Shown here: positions 1 to 12,700 of the stretch, piece after piece | Layout of the letters: each line of letters starts with the position of its first letter | How positions within the stretch are numbered: the first letter of the stretch is position 1 | DNA from: Himantopus leucocephalus | Taxonomy: Eukaryota; Chordata; Aves; Charadriiformes; Recurvirostridae | Direction of reading: 5' to 3' | NCBI GenBank assembly: GCA_003993805.1 | Contig: RSEF01000003.1 | Coordinates: 102,773,968-102,837,967, forward strand | Length of the DNA: 64,000 nucleotides | Translations under genes and position numbers: made by a program | Notes under the pieces: generated by a model | Told to the model about the DNA's origin: nothing | The model's input: the letters and a program-made list of their open reading frames with translations, nothing else | The model's database searches: none

Positions 1-450
1 TGGAGAAGTTCATGGAGGACTGTGTCCCATGGGAGGGACCCCACACTGAAGCCAGGGAAGAGCATGAAGAGGAAGGAGCAGCAGAGGCAGCGTGTGAGGA
101 ACCGACCACAACCCCCATTCCCCGTTTCCCTATGCTGCTCGAGGGGAGGAGGTAGAAAAGTTGTCAGTGAAGTTGAGCCCAGGAAGAAGGGACTGGTGGA
201 GAGAAGGTGTTTTTTAGATTTGTTCTTATTTCTTACTATCCTACTCTGATTTTCATTAGCAATAAATTAAATTAATTTCCCCAAGTAGACACTGTTTTGC
301 ACATGACAGTAATTGGTAAGTGATCTCCCTGTCCTTATCTCAACCTATGAACTTTTCATTGTGTTTTCTCCCCCTGTCTTGTTGATAGAGGGGAAAGTGA
401 TAGAGAGGCTTGGTGGGCACCTGACAGCCAGCCAAGGTCAACTCACCACA
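1..450 (+). mobile_element. Avian endogenous retrovirus LTR, 3' part (cut by window start)
   Basis: This is the 3' part of an LTR. The first 200 bases carry the purine-rich GGGACCCCACACTG / AGGAAGGAGCAGCAGAGG type repeats that I recognise from a common avian ERVL-like LTR. After these come an AATAAA signal at 261-266, a block reading TGACAGTAATTGGTAAGTGATCT and the terminal CCAACC-type end finishing in CACCACA at 450. It aligns by eye with the second half of the LTR at 8279-9160 in the same orientation. No gag, pol or env reading frame follows it, so it is either a solo LTR or the 3' LTR of an element lying left of the window. The family label is from memory, not a database search. Confidence 0.85.
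261..266 (+). terminator. LTR polyadenylation signal AATAAA
   Basis: An AATAAA hexamer stands in the position expected for the R region of this LTR. The hexamer of the related LTR at 8972-8977 has the same context. Whether it is used is unknown. Confidence 0.55.
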
Positions 451-980
451 GTACTATAAAATATTATATCACTTCAACACTGTTAGAATGTTCAATGACT
501 TGGTTGTTTATCACTGTGTGAACAAGTTGTAAACTCAGTTATATACACTCTATACTGTTACATACTTTTTTCCTTTTTTTTTTCTTAAAAACAGACTCAC
601 CTGACTAATGTCAGAGATTCAGAGGTTCCAGTCTGCACTTGTGAAAATACTTGTTGAACTTCAAACTCCATGTTAAAAGCCACCATGACTACATGGATTG
701 CTAGGCGATGTAATTAAGTGATTGTCCTTCTGAAGGGGTATAGAGCACCAGGGCCTGGGTGTGCTACCTAATGGAAGAGAAAATTCAGGAATAATCAACA
801 TCTGAATAACCTCATCCTTTGAGTAGAAGAGGGAATCAGAAAAATTTGTTGGAGAAAAACTAAGCCAGAGTGTCCGTGTGATCAAAAGTCAGTCTGACTA
901 TGGTTATAGCTGGGATGTCTGAGCGAAGAAAATCAATAAAATAGTAGAAATGGGATCTTTTGTCTGTTTGGTTTGGTTGG

Positions 981-1001
981 TTTTTTTTTTTTTTTTTTTT
1001 N
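981..1001. repeat. Poly-T run ending in a single N
   Basis: Twenty T residues are followed by one N and three more T. The true homopolymer length is unresolved. This is one of two single-N positions in the window without an obvious flanking duplication longer than the homopolymer itself. Confidence 0.9.
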
Positions 1002-4000
1002 TTTAATAAGAAGACTTTTACATCCTTTTTGCACTTTTTCATGATCCTCACCTTGACCTACTAAAGTGGGCATGAAGGAATACTTTCTAAAAGTGAGGTT
1101 TGCTCCCTTAAATAAATAAACAAATAACAGATTTTTTTGAACTCCATATTAGATTATTGTTTTGTCTACACGGTCTTTTAAAACTACTTGGAAATTTCAC
1201 TTTTTGCATGCCATCTGTTTAAGTGTTGCATCTTGTGGGAAGCTGTCCACGTTGCCTGTCATTTCATGTCTAGTCACAATTATAAGAGGCTAGGTTTTAC
1301 TCTACTAATCACTTGATAAAAAAATGCCCTGCCTGAATATTTCTTCCTCTGCCAGTGAAACAGAGATACAGTTTCAGTTCATACAGCAAATCTCCATCTT
1401 TTGTCCTGAAAAGTATTTTTTAAAAAATCAGGATAACTGCTCACATGGCACAGTGGAAGAATTTCATTATGGAAAAGTCTGGGGTAGTTTTATGTTTTAG
1501 GGTTAGATTCCTGGCTGGCTTAAGTTAAGACAGTTTTATTTAATTTTCAAGTCACCTAATAATTATAGACTGTTCATAAATCTCTAGTGTGGTTTTCCCT
1601 TCTGTCTTTCTAATGAAAAATCTTTTATGTGGTCAGAACAAGGGACACGCACACACACATAGAGTTAAATGGCATAAATGTGACATAAAAGACTGTCATC
1701 AGCCCTAAAAAAACCCAACTGGAGTGAAGAAAGAGTGCATAATTTTTTACATTATACCAGCCATTTCAAATTTCAGTAGTTTTAAGCTTAACATGAGAAG
1801 AGTTTAAATTGTTATTCTTCCAAGAAAGATAATTTTAGAATACCATGCTCTGTAAAGTTTGTCTGTCAGTTGTACTGTTGTCTATATATCTAAACCATAA
1901 AACCTATTATGCCAAATAATATTCTCCGTATTCCTACACAACAAGTCTATTGTACTATGCTACCTTTTCTTGGAGTCTGCGGAACACCTGTTACCTTAGG
2001 TTGTTTACTAACGCCATTAGGCACCCTTTCTTTGGGCTAACGGATTTACTGCTTTCAGGTTTGAGAGGTTTAAGTCTCTTCCGTAATGGGTCAACTTAAC
2101 AAATGGAAAAGCTGTAATACACTGAGATTTATAAAGTTACGTGGTAAGCATTTACAAATGTTCTTAAGCTTGAACTGAGGTAGCTTAAGCCTGAGCTCCT
2201 ACAAAGCGAAGGACAGCTTCTGCAGCCATTGCTCCTCGTGGAGTGGCTTCTATTGGATGCAAGGCGGCTTTTGTACCCTGGGGGCTGGGGCACCCAAGCG
2301 TCACGGGAAGGGTCAAAAAGAGATTGGAAGGGTGAAAAGAGGGAAGCATAAGCCTTTATGTTTTAAATGCTTAATTATAAATTTGACTTGGAAACGCAGT
2401 TAAAATAAAATACAAAAAATTTGCAAACGAATTATGATGATTTATAAATGTGAGCAACTCAGTTCCTCAGGGAAGGGTAATGAGAAGTGACTGCAGATGT
2501 TTAGTTAGCAGAGCTAACTGCTTTTAAATGCCTACACAACTTAGTTCGTTGAGGAGGGAGAGTGAGCTTTTTAGTCTGCCACTGGTAGCTACAGCCATTT
2601 TTTTGTTCTGTCTTTCTGAAAGGACTAAGGAACTGTTGGATGTTCCTGTTCCTTGACTAGCGGTTGCATGCAAGGAGGGAGAAGTTTATAGGAAAAGGAC
2701 ATAGTGCTCCCATTATTTGAAAAGTACTTATGCAAAATAATCTCATCTGTTCAAATAAAATGAATAGGTACTTCTTTGCAGGAGTAAAGGTTGTGGAATC
2801 TGGCTTTTTGTATAAACACAAATACACGCTTCTGAGCACATGCGCATGTATGTGTGTATCACAGTAAACAGATCGCTACAGATCTTTCTGTATTGCATTG
2901 GGATTTCTTTGTGATGGTGAGAAATAAGAGAATATCCAAAGTGGCCTCAGCAACATTAATTCTACCTCACTGACACTTCAATCCACATATAGTCATTCCT
3001 TAAATAATCCCCTATTATGCTTTTTTCCCTTCACAGGATGTCCTGATATCAGAACTTTTACTTCCCTCCCCTTCAGGGAAAGTCACAGGCTTTTGAGCTG
3101 CTTCAAAGGCTCCAGTAGGCTTTCTAAGTCCTCATTTGAACATACAAGTGTTTCTTGCTATGGTAACTAAGCCAAAACTTAATCAAAGAATCTGTGGTTT
3201 TCCACTTCAATGCTGGAAACCTTGGTACCAATTCATCAGTGAGTTTATGTTAGCCTCCTGTATATTATAAATCAAGGCAGAAAGCTTCAGTATTTGAGTT
3301 TGAAGTAATAGTTAATGGCGTGTATAGACTAAAGATGGACTCGGCCTGATTTCAAAAATAGAAATTACTGAAACAGAATTAGGATTCGGTAGTAATTATT
3401 TTTTAGAATTGAGTGCAGTGAGGGTCCAGTCAGGATTTTCTCATTTTTTTGACTACCTCTAACCCTGTATCTTAGGCAGATATGGTTGATAGTCACAGAA
3501 GGCAGATGGAGCGCATGGGACCAAAATCCTCCCTATTCTCTGGTTATTTTAATCTCAGATTTAACACAGCTTCCTGTTGCTGATGCCTCTTCAAAATGTA
3601 AGGGGAAAAACATGAGCAACTTGTCTGTTTCTAGGAACGCAATGTCTTGCTAGCTGCATATTTTCCTTTTACAAGTTTGAATTACTTTATATTAAATGAG
3701 AACTGTTATGATACAGTAGCATAATTGAAAGGCAGATGTTCATGAAAAAGGGAAATTATAAACACTTCTATTATCTTTTTTAAATAATGGCACTCAAAGA
3801 GCTGAATTAAAACATATACATAATAGTAAGACAGAACTGATGACAGGTCATGAATTGGCATTGTATACTAATTGTCCTAGTCAGTCCAAAAAACCTCAAA
3901 TTCAAATGTGGTGACAAATTCTAATACTCCAATGTGAGAGTCATATGGAAAAAGGACTTAGGCATGGAAATAATTGCAAAAGACACAATGGAAGAGTGTT

Positions 4001-5053
4001 TTCTTCCATGCAGCTAAATATCTTTTGGCTGCCTAATTAACTTAGCTATATTCCATTGAGTAGGACTCCATAAAATTTTCCAACCAAATTTTTTTTGATG
4101 GAAAACTAAAGAAAAATTAATCTTTTTTTTTAATTATTTTTAGTTTTGTTTTATTAGCTGAGATTCATTTATGTTGTGAGCAGTGGAACATGGCAGGGTT
4201 AGTATTGGGAAGTTCTTATGTTGCTAGTCCCTGAGAATGATCCCATTGTGGTTAGTATTGTCTACACATGGGAAGAACTGGTTTGGCTGTGACCATGTGC
4301 TGTCTCCAATGGTGACTATGAACAGAAGAGATGCTGTACACATTTTCCCCCCAACAGTATACTTGCTAGGGTTCTCCAGACCTACTGCAGGTTGTAGGAA
4401 AGACTGCTGCATTTTGATCCGTCTTGTTCCTAGATGTCTCTTTTGGTGGCATCTGGTTTTGGAATAGTCTGTGACTGGTCAACCCCTACCCATCCACATC
4501 AGTCACAGTTTTGAAACCTTCTTTTATAGCCTACTTAAGACTGGCTGTTGTCCCGATTGAAGAGTCCTAACTTACCCAAGAGTTCCCTGTAGAGAAGCCA
4601 TTCCCTGTGTTTGATCATCAAACTCAGCTGGTCAGACAGAGAGACAGTAAAACAGACATAGATGATACCAAGCCATAGAAACAAAGAAGACAGATGCAAG
4701 GCGAAAAAGGGCTTCAAGATAACAAAATGTGATACCTCTTGATACCAACAAAGCCATGTTAAATACACAGTTATTTGGAGGCAGGGAATAAGGAAGACAT
4801 AAACAATGACAAGGAAACAGAAAAGGTGTGAGAGAGGGCAGATGACCAGAAGGTCCCAGGGCTAGGTACAAAGTGAAAATGAGGTCAAAAGACAGTGGAG
4901 AAGGAGCTGGAGAAAACAGACAATCAGAAGAGAAGTCTTTCAAGACAACCTGTCTGGAATGTCCTTGAATGTTCCTGATTTGACTGCTTTTGTGGCTACT
5001 CCTGTCCTTTGGGATCACTGCTTATTCGTTCCTGCAGCTTTTTTCTTAAGATG

Positions 5054-5075
5054 ACTGTGGTCTTAAGACCACAGT
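5054..5075. repeat. Perfect 22-bp palindrome
   Basis: The half ACTGTGGTCTT is followed immediately by its exact reverse complement with no spacer. Each arm contains TGTGGT, the core of a RUNX-type binding site, so the palindrome holds two such sites facing each other. The complementarity stops at both outer bases. Confidence 0.95.
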
Positions 5076-8000
5076 GATGCACACTATGGTATGTATTAGA
5101 CAGTAAAGGACATTGTGTACTCTAAATTGAATGAGATTTTCAAATGAAAAAAACAAATCTCATGTTCTGTGTTAGCACCCCTCAGTACAGGAGCCCAGTC
5201 AGACTCTGCAATCCTTTGCTTTTCTCCCTGCTCTGATTATTAGGTATGTCGCTGGGCTTATTTTTCATCCTGAGGAAGCTGGCTGGTTAATGTAATTTTA
5301 TTCAAGATATAAAGACTTTTTTTGAAGAAGTCTTGGGAGTTTTTCTTCAAGACATACATATTCTAGACTAGCCTGATCCCTAATATCTCATTTCATTCAC
5401 CCTTAGGCCAGCTTGCTACATTTATGGTCACAGTATAAGAGGGCTGATATTGTAGTTGTTGCCCGTATTTCTAGTTAGTGGAAATGTTTTTCAAAATGAG
5501 ATAATCAGGGTAACACAAGAAGACTGTGATAAGTATTAAAGAAGTCATGCTTTGGACATGGCAGCTTCAAAAATCTGTAGAGCGCAATGAACGCTGCCAC
5601 TATCTTAAAGCTAAATTGAGGCTCTAGAAATTTGTTGTTATGCAGATTATGAATTTTTTTTGTTTCAATATCCCAGAAGGAGACAACACACAGATTGTTC
5701 AATACTGAGCTGTCACATAGTAGAGAAGTGAGAAAAAAGTGAATTAATTTGGAGAAGATTTATTTGGTTTGTGTAATAGGGAGTGTAAAACAGTAAGAAC
5801 CCAGTTGCCTAGCTGTCAGCTGCCTCCAGGGTACAATCAAACACTGCCAGTGAGTCAATAGCCTGGGAAGATTTTTTTATATATATAGCTGGAGTTTAAC
5901 ATGAGGCTGTAAGTGCTCCAGGTGGCAGGGTCATTTGTTCATTAGTGACTTTTCACAATAAACAATTGTGGTCCCATGACATGACAACAGTAATTTACAA
6001 GGGAGGAGGCAGAAAAGGAAAGCAAGCCCCAAATCCAGAACTCTGAAGAAAAAGACCCCCAAGAAAGTCCTATAAATCCTCAGAAACACTAGTCAAGAGT
6101 GTGGCAACAGGAGCAAATAGTGCAGTACAAGCCCATTACGTTATTCAGTTGGAGCCTAGCTGATCTACTTCATAAAGAACTTCCTTAAATTGCTTCTCAT
6201 TAAAAACAAAATCTGGTATCAATACTCACATCACCCTGTGTGCTTCAGGCAGAGATTTAACTTTACATTGTTGCTTTATACTCCTTTTTTCCCCTCTTCT
6301 TAATGCAAAGCCTATAGAAGATCTGAAGGATGGATTCCAACGGGTACTGTGTTGCTAATTTATGAAATCTGTGCCTTTTAGAGATTATTTTGTTGAAATT
6401 AGTGTAAGCACTGGTGATGCAAGATAAGAAGAAAGAGCATTACACTGCTTATGCATTTCTTCTGAAGTTTGAAAATCCTATTTAGAGACCAACTTTAACA
6501 TGATTTAAGACTTCCAGCGGTGTTCCTGGAAGCATAATAAGTAAAGCTTGAAGTTGTGAGAGTGGGTGTATCTCAGCTTCCAATTTTTTAGGGGGAGTGG
6601 GGAATGTAAAAGTGAAACTCAAATTTGACTGAATTTAAGGCTCTGGTGTTTGGCGTTTGCTGCCTGTGTGCCAACAGCAAGACCTCACTGTGAAAGGACG
6701 TACTAAGAGAAGAGGAAGGAGGATCGTTGAAAGTGTGTTGCTATGGGGTTGAGTTTGCCTCTTTAATAACCATTAAATAATCAATAAATAATCATCCTGG
6801 CTTTTGCTGTTAAAATAAATATTTGTCTTATTTATGCTACTTTTGCAGTAAAACAACCAAGCGCCAGTTAAGCATTTTTAAAATCCTTTTGTATTCATAT
6901 AATGCCAATTACACATTCTGGATAGCTTGCTCTGCTACAATTGAGCTACCAACCCCTGCGTATCTCTGAACAGAACTTCATGGACCAGTTACTATATAGA
7001 AGTGGTAAACAAATGGTAAGCAGCAGTAAAAGGTTGGATACCAGTGCCATTTATTACTAAATAGCGTGGTAAAAGAGGCTTGGCCTGCTCTTCGTTGATA
7101 AGTCTGTTACTTGGAAAAGGTAGGAAGGAAAGCTGTTTTACCTTCCTACCCAGCAGATACCCTTTAGAAAAATCCCTTTATGAAATGTGTGGAAAACCTG
7201 ACTGTTGAACCACTTACAATTTTTTTTCTTATGTGTCCCTCCTGGTTTCAGTAAAGTTTCAGCTTAAGTTAAATTTCAGTCTTTAGCCTGTGGCACAATG
7301 TACATAATCATAGTACAAGCATGTCTTTTGTTCTGTTATCTCTGTTATTAGATTGTTCATTACAATGGTTTGTCTTACCCAAGGAAGTGGTTGAAGGTTT
7401 AGCCACTATTTACATTGGACACACTTCAGGAACATTTTAAGCATGTGTTTCATTTTAAGAATGCGAATAAAAAAGGCCCAGATGTCCTCCTCAATCCAAA
7501 ACATTTTCATTATCTTCTTAGTTTTTTTCCACTGAGGTTTGAAATTAATTTGAAATTCCTTAAAAATTTCCGCTTGAAGAAGTGTAAGGGCATGTGCCGG
7601 AACAATGGCGATATTTCTGGCCAGTCTAAACTTTCAGGGCATTTCAGCAAGATTTTACTGGTTTCAGTAAGGATAGAATTTCTGAAACAAGGAAGACTTT
7701 AATTTATCTCTGAACATAGAACAATCCTTAGGTTAGTGCATTTATCTTGAGGCATCACTATTTTAAGGGGCATTAGTGAATGTTCTGAGAAAATAGCACT
7801 TCTTTTCACAACCTTTTTTGTACTTTGTTCAGTCTGATACAGAAGATTGTCTTCAAATCCCCAGATTTTAATTGTGTAGCGAGAGTACCTTGCTGAATTC
7901 TATTTGTGACATTTAAGAGAAAAGTAATAAAATGTCACTTTGGTTTTATAAAATTCTGAATATAGGAATATAAGAAGAGATGCTCTGCTTCAGAGCAGAC

Positions 8001-8447
8001 CTTTTAGCCAATATTCTGTCTTAAAGAGCATGTATGTCCTTCAATAAGAAAGTGTCAGGTATGGGATGTTGGAGAATGAGAATGGAGCAAGCATCCATAA
8101 TTCATCCCTAATGATTCCCCAGCCTCCATGCATTTTCAGCTCAGGACATTTCCTGAGCTTGGTGTCCTTTGTGGTTTTAGCAACTTCCATTACATATATT
8201 TTAATGGAGATGAAGAATTAACAATTTCACCTCTATGTTGCGTTTAAGTGGCAAAGTTTTGGTAGGAGGGGGACTTCATGGGTGGCGTCTGTGAGAACAG
8301 ATTAGGAGCTGCCCCATGTTAGACAGAGCCAATTCCAGCTGGCTCCAAAACAGACCCACTGCTGCCCGAAGATGAGTCCATCAGTGATGCTGGTGATGCC
8401 TCTGTTAATAGTGTATAACATGTATGTAACATATCTAATATTATTGG

Positions 8448-8454
8448 TATATAA
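8448..8454 (+). promoter_or_regulatory. TATA box of the 8279-9160 LTR
   Basis: A TATATAA element lies about 170 bp from the LTR start in the position expected for the U3 promoter. Around it are several near copies of GTATAACAT, which looks like a small local duplication. Activity is unknown. Confidence 0.45.
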
Positions 8455-8971
8455 CATTTAAGAAAGGGTAAAAACTGCTGTGTAGCAGTTGTGAGACAAA
8501 GGGGTGAGAAAAATATGAGCAAAACAGCCCTGCAGACATCAAGGTCAGTGAAGAAGGAGGGGGAAGAGATGCTTTAGGCACTAGAGCGGAGATTCTCCAC
8601 AGCCATGAAGAAGACCAGGTTGTTCCCCTGCAGCCAATGAAGAACCATGTCAGAACAGATACCTGCTCTGCAGGCTGTGGCGGACCCCACGCTGCAGCAG
8701 CCCTGAACTGCAGCCCATGAAGAGTCCACCTTGGAGCAACCCCACTCTGGAGCAGGGAAAAAGTGTGAGGAAGGAGTGGCAGAGACATCGTGTTATGAAT
8801 TGACTGCAGCACCCAATCCTCATGCCCCCTGCACTACTTGGGGAAGGAAGAAGAGAGAGGAGATAAGAGTGAAGGAGTGAAGTTAGGCCTGGGAAGAAGG
8901 TGGGGTGGGGTCGTGGAAGGTGTCTTTAGTTTTGATTTGTTTATCACTATCCTGCTTTATTTTTAATTTGC

Positions 8972-8977
8972 AATAAA
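8972..8977 (+). terminator. LTR polyadenylation signal AATAAA
   Basis: The hexamer lies upstream of the conserved terminal block of the LTR and matches in context the signal at 261-266 in the related copy. Confidence 0.55.
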
Positions 8978-9504
8978 TAAATTAATCTTCCCCAAGTCAA
9001 ATCTGTTTTGTCCATGATGGTAATTGGTAAGTGATTTCCCTGTCCTTATCTTGACCCACAAACTTTTTCATTTTATTTTCTCCCCCTGTCCTGTTGAGGA
9101 AGGGGAGCGAGAGAGTAGCTGGGTGGGTATCTGGCAGCCAGCCAAGGTTAAGCCACCACAACCTCACTCTTATTTTCCTAGATTAAATAAACCTACATCT
9201 ATCATTATTTTATTGTGGGTTATGTTTTCAATGGTTTCTGAACTTATCCTCTTTTCTTACTCCACATTAACTGATTCACAGGTTTCCTGAAGTATCTTAA
9301 CATGGCTTTTGACTCCAATTGAGGTCTCCCCAGAGCTGATGAAATTCTGGGGTTTGCACATTCATACTCTCACTGATGCATCCCAGGATTAGATTTGCTG
9401 TGTTCAGCATATCCTTACTTTTTGTTTGTTGTTTGAAGTGTTCAGTTGTAGATTAGCAATAAACATTCAGCTTCTTCTTTTCTCAACCAGTTGCTAGGTA
9501 CCAG

Positions 9505-9762
9505 CCTAAGGCATTGCTGTTAAAACATGAACTGAGCCTTGAGAAATCTAGGTTGAATCTCAGTTCTACTACAAATCCTGCTGTCTGAACTGGACACGTG
9601 TTCTTGTTTGACTGACCTTTCTGCCTCAGTTCCCCTCCTGTGTCTCTCAATTTACTGTGTCCATTTAGATGGCAAGCTTTTCAGATTGGGACTCATTGAG
9701 TATATGCAATGTCTAGTACAGAGCTGTGATTTAAGTTGGGTTGGTATTACCATTAAAAATAA
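9505..9762 (+). mobile_element. Ancient tRNA-derived SINE-like (MIR-type) remnant
   Basis: The order of blocks resembles amniote MIR-type SINEs. A degenerate B-box-like stretch near 9550 (TCTAGGTTGAATCTCAGTTCTACTAC) is followed by TGCCTCAGTTCCCCTCCTGT near 9625. The 3' part holds GATGGCAAGCTTTTCAGATTGGGACT, GTACAGAGCTGTGATT and GGTATTACCATTAAAAATAA. The divergence is high and the boundaries are approximate. This is pattern recognition from memory of amniote SINE consensus structure. Confidence 0.55.
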
Positions 9763-12700
9763 GTCATATCATATTGGCTTTATTGGCATTTAGTGAAAAG
9801 CCTGGTGTTTCTGCTGTTGTTGACTGAGAAGGATAAGTAAAGGGACATACACTTGTGAAATAATACCTTTCCACCATGCAAAACACAGAGCTATTTTGCC
9901 TTGTATTTAGGATGTGTATCTCTAGAGCAATACTCAAAAACATTAAAAAAGGAAAAAGAAAAGAAAGAAGTAGCATAATATTTTAGTTAGTTTAGTTTAG
10001 CCAGGGAGTAAATGAGAGAAATTAGAGGTAATTTAGCTGGACAGAATACTTCACATCTTCAAAATGCTATGCAAACCATAACTAATTAAACCTCACCGTG
10101 GGCAAAATACTTTTTCTTGGAAGCAAGCCAAAAGTATTTAGATATGAATTAGATCTGAAGAAAAACAAATCACAGATCAAGTAGTACCAACAAATACCTA
10201 ATTTTTTCCCTCAAGTTTGGCTGTTTGACAAGAACATTTCTTCTTTAATGGAGGAAAAAATACTAATGTGTTTTTAAGGCTTTCTGAATCTAAATTTTTA
10301 ATTGAAATTTTTTATTTTTCTTACTGTTTAAATAAAACCTGTAAGAATTTTCTCCCATACATTAGGATGTTAAAAATCAGAAAGATAATGGTGGATGCCT
10401 TAACAGAGGTCAAAAGATTCATCATGTAAAGGGACTGGTTTGGCAGATAAGTCCATGTCATCTTAGCTTGGTCATTACTATGCTGGAAACTAGTTTCACA
10501 TCAACTTTGTAAGAACTTAAGCAGTGGCAAGCTGAAAGATTTCACTTACATTAGGAAAACATGTAACTTTATTTGGAGATGAAGGAAAAGTAATTTCAGA
10601 TGTAGATTTTACAAGAGCAAGAAAAGGACCAGAGGCAATTACACGTTCAGTAGACAGAATTAGCTTAGGGTTGAATCTTTTGAAGATAATTTAAGATACT
10701 CTTTTAATCAATTACCTTAATGTGAGGCAATAGCTTGTTCTGGTGACTACCAGGTTTTCAAGTTTGTTTTTTCTTCTTTTCCTCATATGACTGTTCAAGG
10801 AAGCACTGGATCTTGCATAGTTTTTTGCGAGAGCAACCATTGTCTGTGCAGTAACAGTTAGTCGAGGTCTAACTGATGAGAAAAGTTTAAGTCCTCCTGA
10901 AAATTTAAGTTTGTTTTTTAAAAAGGTATTGGAGGTCCTTCTCGTAAGCTTCATTTCTTACCTAGAAAAACTGTTATGCTGTAGCCTATGAAGTTTCACT
11001 TTTGTACAGCTTCCAGTAGTCTCAATATTCCTTTACTTTAAGGTATGAAGCAGTCATGTAGCACACTACCTTATAAAAGAGGCCAAGATAGAGAAACATG
11101 AGGGAACAATGTTTCATAAGTGTGAATTGTTCTGGTTATGAACCTTATGAGAATGAACATAATGTGAATACTCAGATCAGTTAGATGAGAGAACATGAAT
11201 TCTTGTATTTTATCTGACATCTTTGAAACTATTGCTGGAGTTAAAAGTTTTAAATATGCTGTAGTCAGCAGCTTTAAAATTATAGTCACTCTCTTGCTTG
11301 TTAAAATTCATTTCAGGTGGTCATTTATGACAAACATTGGCATTTCTGAATTATCCTGTTATATAAGAGATTACACTTCAAAACAGAAACTTTTGTTTGA
11401 ATTCGGGTGCATCCAGTGTAACATGCCACCTCGATGTGATTTATTCGCTGGCTTCAGACAGTTCCTCGCTTGATAGAATTAAGTTAGGGCTAAGTTAAAC
11501 TGAGCTGATCTGTCCAGGAACATACACTGACCCTTTCCTCTTATTTCTTGGGTATTCCTGTATCTTTTCTAAATCTTGAGAGTTATTCTTTGTGAAAATG
11601 AATACGACAATCATTGGTTGGCTGAATGAGAATTTGTATTCTCCCCTAACTGAGCATGAACATACATAAAATCCAGTGGTACTGCATTCTAGCTTTTTCC
11701 CAGTCTTGAATATACTCCAAGAACCCTGTTGCTTGCTAATAGACTTAAAATACAAATAATGGCTCTTGTAACACTTAAAGATGCTTTCTCTTATTCTAGG
11801 AACAAATTGAGTAGCACGTTTTAAGTGTAACTAATTTTGGTATTATATATTGGTAGTTGTAAAGATTTAAAAACAGAAGGAACTCAATCTACATTCCACC
11901 TCCAGCTCCAAATCTATTCAGATTATTCTTTAAAGTACAACCTGGCATACATTTTATTATTTTGCATTTCGATGTTCCTCTAGATCATTAGTAAAAATAG
12001 TCTTCTGCCAGTCTCAGTCTAGAATCTTGAAAGATTCCTCTCAACAATAGCTCCCCAAAATGCAGCCTTTCGCTCCAAAAACCTTATTTTCATCCCCAAT
12101 ATCACAGAAATCTATTTAGTGTAAATATTAAAACAAAAAGATGGCTCATATCCTGAACAGTCTATATAAGAAATGAGACCACATATAGCTGTGGACAGAA
12201 AGTGAGGATATAAGATCAATCAGCATAACAAGTTAACAGGTTCTCTGCAAATCATGGAAAAGGAGAGACTGAGAGAAGGATTTTTCAAAAGATTGTAATG
12301 TGATATTGTAGATATTTATGGGGATTTCTCAATCAAAAAGAGAAAGGACAGGAAAGAACTTGTTCAAATGCTGAAAATAATATTATGGAAGCTAAAATTT
12401 CTGGTTTTGGCCATGAAAGTCAACATTGTGACACTGAACACAAATGTAGTGTGATGGGATATTTAGAAATAAAACCTTATTTCTCTGTGGTTTTTTTGCT
12501 TTTCTTTTTTTTAATGGACTCTCAAAAATAATGTGAAATATTCACTTCTAAAAGTGTATTTTCTTGAGATGAGAAACTTTCTGGATGTTCTTTAAGGTAC
12601 ATTTTCCTTTCTGTGGGACGTTCAGCAATGAAACACACTCTGTGGTATCTTAGGGGAATGTTTATGTGATGGGACAAGAAAAAGAAACAGCCTTGGAATG

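Larger units (their letters stand above)
451..8278. other. No gene seen; unique AT-rich DNA
   Basis: Nothing in this 7.8 kb supports a gene or a recognisable transposon. Open frames are short and of random composition. Notable points are the T20 run ending at the single N at 1001, a perfect 22-bp palindrome at 5054-5075 and an AT-rich homeodomain-like motif cluster near 6760-6900. The LTRs at either end are in the same orientation, but no retroviral coding remnants lie between them. Confidence 0.6.
8279..9160 (+). mobile_element. Avian ERVL-like LTR, near complete
   Basis: It begins TGGGTGGCG and ends CCACCACA, so it has the TG...CA termini of a retroviral LTR. In order it shows the GGAGCTGCCCCATGTTAGAC block, a TATATAA box at 8448-8454, a region of degenerate GGAGCA / CTGCAGCCCATGAAGA minisatellite-like units at about 8600-8760, AATAAA at 8972-8977 and the GGTAATTGGTAAGTGAT block shared with the LTR at 1-450. 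The flanks read ACTTCA and ACCTCA, a possible 5-of-6 target duplication if the termini are placed this way. No internal retroviral coding sequence adjoins it, so it is best read as a solo LTR. The exact family name is uncertain. Confidence 0.85.

Noticed and set aside
1..9160. LTRs at 1-450 and 8279-9160 as the two ends of one provirus
   Set aside because: They are the same family and orientation and about 8 kb apart, but nothing resembling gag, pol or env, a primer-binding site or a polypurine tract lies between them. Independent solo LTRs fit better.
11960..12080. Antisense LINE remnant
   Set aside because: There is only a faint resemblance to CR1/L3 antisense sequence around the TCATTAGTAAAAATAGT block. 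No readable RT motif, so not called.
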